Of a stretch of DNA of 6,758 nucleotides, positions 5,432-6,758 are shown in pieces. Source of the stretch: Candidatus Peregrinibacteria bacterium. GTDB taxonomy: Bacteria > Patescibacteriota > Gracilibacteria > Peribacterales > Peribacteraceae. The DNA lies in the NCBI GenBank assembly GCA_016201685.1, contig JACQCJ010000074.1, positions 1 to 6,758 on the forward strand, given 5' to 3'. How positions within the stretch are numbered: position 1 is the first letter of the stretch; each line of letters starts with the position of its first letter. Both the position numbers and the translations under genes were made by a program. The notes under the pieces are model-generated. The model made no database searches, was not told where the DNA came from, and saw only the letters and a program-made list of their open reading frames with translations.

Positions 5432-5470
5432 GAGCATGCCGGATTCGAACCGGCGGCCTCCTGTTTGCAA
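5427..5470 (-). tRNA. 3' fragment of tRNA-Ala(UGC), positions 33-76; att-like remnant
   Basis: On the minus strand the sequence runs TTGCAA (anticodon loop from T33, anticodon UGC), ACAGG (3' anticodon stem), AGGCC (variable loop), and a perfect T-arm GCCGG-TTCGAAT-CCGGC. It ends with ATGCTCC, discriminator A and encoded CCA. A73 and U70 agree with tRNA-Ala and argue against tRNA-Cys, which normally has U73. Upstream of T33 the expected 5' stem (CCTGT), D-arm and 5' acceptor strand are absent; the sequence is GCGGGG instead. It therefore cannot fold as a tRNA. A clean break in the anticodon loop with an intact 3' end is the usual product of an integrase that uses a tRNA gene as att site. A split or intron-bearing tRNA is less likely because no 5' half is visible to the right. 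Confidence 0.75.
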
Positions 5471-5482
5471 CCCCGCACTGTT

Positions 5483-5526
5483 TGGTGGAGCATTCGGTAC
5501 GGATTCCGAACGCGGGAATCTCCTCA
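5483..5526 (-). repeat. Degenerate second copy of a tRNA 3' end
   Basis: TGGTGGAGCAT at 5483-5493 exactly repeats 5427-5437, 56 bases away. Beyond it, GGATTCCGAAC (5501-5511) resembles the T-arm GGATTCGAAC with one inserted base, and TCTCCT (5519-5524) resembles GCCTCCT of the first copy. In sense orientation it keeps ATGCTCC-A-CCA but no longer forms a T-stem. It looks like a decayed earlier att copy or an unequal duplication. Confidence 0.5.
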
Positions 5527-5745
5527 ATGCCGACGCGATGACTATTGCGGAAAGACTTCGTGGACTGAAGCAAACACTGGATACCATCTTGACTCTTCAC
5601 GTCCCCTCCCAGATGCCATTTACACTTGTCATGTAATGACGATGTCCGTCAACGAGCTTCCGGGAGTGATTCCGAACTTTCTGTGTATCTCCCTACTCGT
5701 CACCAAAATGGGAGAAACGCCCTGTATTGGGTACAATGCTGCAAA
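5527..5745. other. Intergenic stretch between tRNA remnants and restriction gene
   Basis: No supported gene is visible. Small open frames exist, e.g. from the ATG at 5538, whose first residues MTIAERLRGLKQTL look like the beginning of an XRE-type regulator, but this ends after 33 codons without a helix-turn-helix. It could be a decayed gene start or chance. A -10 box for the next gene sits at 5732-5737. Confidence 0.4.
5732..5737 (+). promoter_or_regulatory. -10 box of the restriction-modification gene, leaderless
   Basis: TACAAT (5 of 6 matches to TATAAT) ends 8 bases before the ATG at 5746, again leaving essentially no leader. TG at 5728-5729 gives an imperfect extended -10. I find no convincing -35. 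Confidence 0.45.
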
Positions 5746-6758
5746 ATGAACGACGAACTCTCGCTTGACGGCTTTGCCCACGCTCTGGTTAAGGAGGCAG
5801 GTGAGATGATGCGTACAGCGAAAACAGAAGAAGATTTACGGATTGGCTTTGAGAAGGCTCTCACTCCGGTCCTCAAGGCAATCGGCATTACAGGCTCCAA
5901 ATATGAGAGACATAGTGGAAAGACCGCGTCTGAGTACAGAGGTCGCCCTGATGCAATCCACGGCAAGGTGATCATCGAGTATGAACCCCCCCGATCTCTC
6001 TCCAAGAAAGGGAAACTGGAGCATGCCGAAGGCCAGCTCCACGACTATCTTTCTGCCGAAGGATATGCGAAGGGTGAAGCTGTAACCTCGCTCTTTGAGC
6101 GCCCCTTGGGAGTCGGTTTTGACGGCGAGCAAATTTTCTTCGTGCGTTTTGGTGAGGAATCCAAGAAAAAGACTGAAACATACGAGACAGAGGGACCATA
6201 CGAGTTTGATAGAGAGAGCGCACGCACATTTCTGATGCACCTGCGCGGACTCTCTCGCAAGCCGCTGACGCCGGAGAACCTTGCTGAAGTCTTCGGGTCG
6301 GACAGTGCGCTGGCACCCACAGTCGTGACAGCATTCGCAAATGCATTGGAACACTGGGGAACGGGGCGACCTCGCGTTTTTTTCAACGAATGGAAGCGCC
6401 TCTTCGGCATTGTTTACGGTGCGCAATTCGATGCGCGGAAGGAAGATGAAGCGAAAGCTCTCAGTAAGCACTTCGGCGTTGGGAAGGATACGGATTTTCA
6501 GGAATTGCTCTTCTCCGTCCACACGTACTTTGCCTACCTCATGAAGCTCATCGCTGTGGAGATTCTCAATATCAGCGATATTGCATTTGAAAAATCGTTC
6601 TGCGCAAAGCTGACACATCTCAAGGCTGACGATTTCAAAGCCGCATTGGAGGACATCGAAGCTTTAATAGCAACCGACGGCGAAGATGAGTCCCACTTTC
6701 TTTGTGCCATAATTAATTCAGGAAAAGTGCGTGACTTCATCAAATCCTACTCTTCAGC
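5746..6758 (+). CDS. Probable restriction enzyme-methyltransferase (Type IIG/ISP-like), N-terminal 337 residues, runs off right edge
   Basis: The frame is open from the ATG at 5746 to the window edge, with the -10 box TACAAT 8 bases upstream. Residues about 1-110 resemble the N-terminal nuclease module of large single-chain restriction-methyltransferases. A helix contains TEEDLRIGFEKAL. Then come YRGRPDA (P68, D69) and VIIEYEPPRSL (E78, E80), followed by AEGQLHDYL (94-102), matching the D...ExK core and QL/Y helix of PD-(D/E)XK nucleases, but with E-Y-E instead of E-x-K. Residues 211-272 (FFNEWKRLFGIVYG, then LLFSVHTYFAYLMKLIAVEIL) look like the helical linker ahead of an N6-adenine methylase domain, which would be off-window. 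No methylase motif (NPPY) is visible yet. Sampled GC is about 42% at 6661-6720 against 63% at 2581-2640 in pgi, consistent with later acquisition. BREX or other phage-defence methylases are alternatives. Confidence 0.55.
   Translation, partial: MNDELSLDGFAHALVKEAGEMMRTAKTEEDLRIGFEKALTPVLKAIGITGSKYERHSGKTASEYRGRPDAIHGKVIIEYEPPRSLSKKGKLEHAEGQLHDYLSAEGYAKGEAVTSLFERPLGVGFDGEQIFFVRFGEESKKKTETYETEGPYEFDRESARTFLMHLRGLSRKPLTPENLAEVFGSDSALAPTVVTAFANALEHWGTGRPRVFFNEWKRLFGIVYGAQFDARKEDEAKALSKHFGVGKDTDFQELLFSVHTYFAYLMKLIAVEILNISDIAFEKSFCAKLTHLKADDFKAALEDIEALIATDGEDESHFLCAIINSGKVRDFIKSYSS

Noticed and set aside
5427..5470. A functional tRNA-Cys(GCA)
   Set aside because: The TTGCAAA reading gives a GCA anticodon, but the discriminator is A rather than U and there is no 5' half, D-arm or acceptor 5' strand. 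The tRNA-Ala(UGC) 3' fragment fits better.
5426..5749. Plus-strand frames over the tRNA fragment (HAGFEPAASCLQP and DSNRRPPVCNP types)
   Set aside because: These are the well-known spurious peptides produced by translating antisense tRNA T-arm sequence. The TGA/ATG overlap with the restriction gene is probably coincidental, because that gene has its own -10 box.
5836..6618. 260-codon minus-strand frame inside the restriction gene
   Set aside because: The opposite plus-strand frame shows nuclease-like motifs and a promoter. This one has no coherent protein features.

Overview
The window is chromosomal DNA from a bacterium with fairly high GC, dense gene packing and the standard code (TGA is a real stop in several genes). 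No gene start has a convincing Shine-Dalgarno site. Instead, sigma70-type -10 boxes (TATACT, TACAAT and weaker variants) lie 6 to 10 bases upstream of several start codons, so many mRNAs are probably leaderless. Together with small single-copy housekeeping genes this would fit a candidate-phylum lineage such as Patescibacteria/Peregrinibacteria, but Actinobacteria and Deinococcota also use leaderless starts. The lineage is inference only.

Layout. (1) Bases 1-1010, minus strand: 5' part of an envelope gene with a membrane anchor, a long coiled coil and the beginning of an M23 (LytM/EnvC-like) peptidase domain that continues past the left edge. (2) Bases 1240-3687, plus strand: ruvA (Holliday-junction binding), pgi (glucose-6-phosphate isomerase) and trxA (thioredoxin). 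(3) Bases 3812-4078, plus strand: a small two-helix membrane protein of unknown function. (4) Bases 4183-5211, minus strand: a membrane fatty-acid desaturase with all three histidine boxes, convergent with the small gene. (5) Bases 5368-5540: a repeat-rich junction with a tRNA-Ala(UGC) 3' fragment and a second decayed copy. (6) Bases 5746 to the right edge, plus strand: the N-terminal part of a probable restriction-methyltransferase with a PD-(D/E)XK-like nuclease module, in visibly more AT-rich DNA.

The main non-coding signal is a set of three intergenic inverted repeats (1069-1201, 1818-1909, 3225-3316). Their sequences differ, but each is built from degenerate 7-base words (CSANNAA on one arm, TTNNTSG on the other) and each folds into a long hairpin. 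The second signal is the tRNA-Ala fragment. It breaks inside the anticodon loop and ends at CCA, as expected for the far att site of an element inserted in a tRNA gene. Its orientation puts the restriction-modification gene on the element side and the desaturase on the old chromosomal side.

ruvA, pgi and trxA are unrelated housekeeping functions that share a strand. The hairpin elements and the separate trxA promoter suggest partly independent expression rather than one tight operon.
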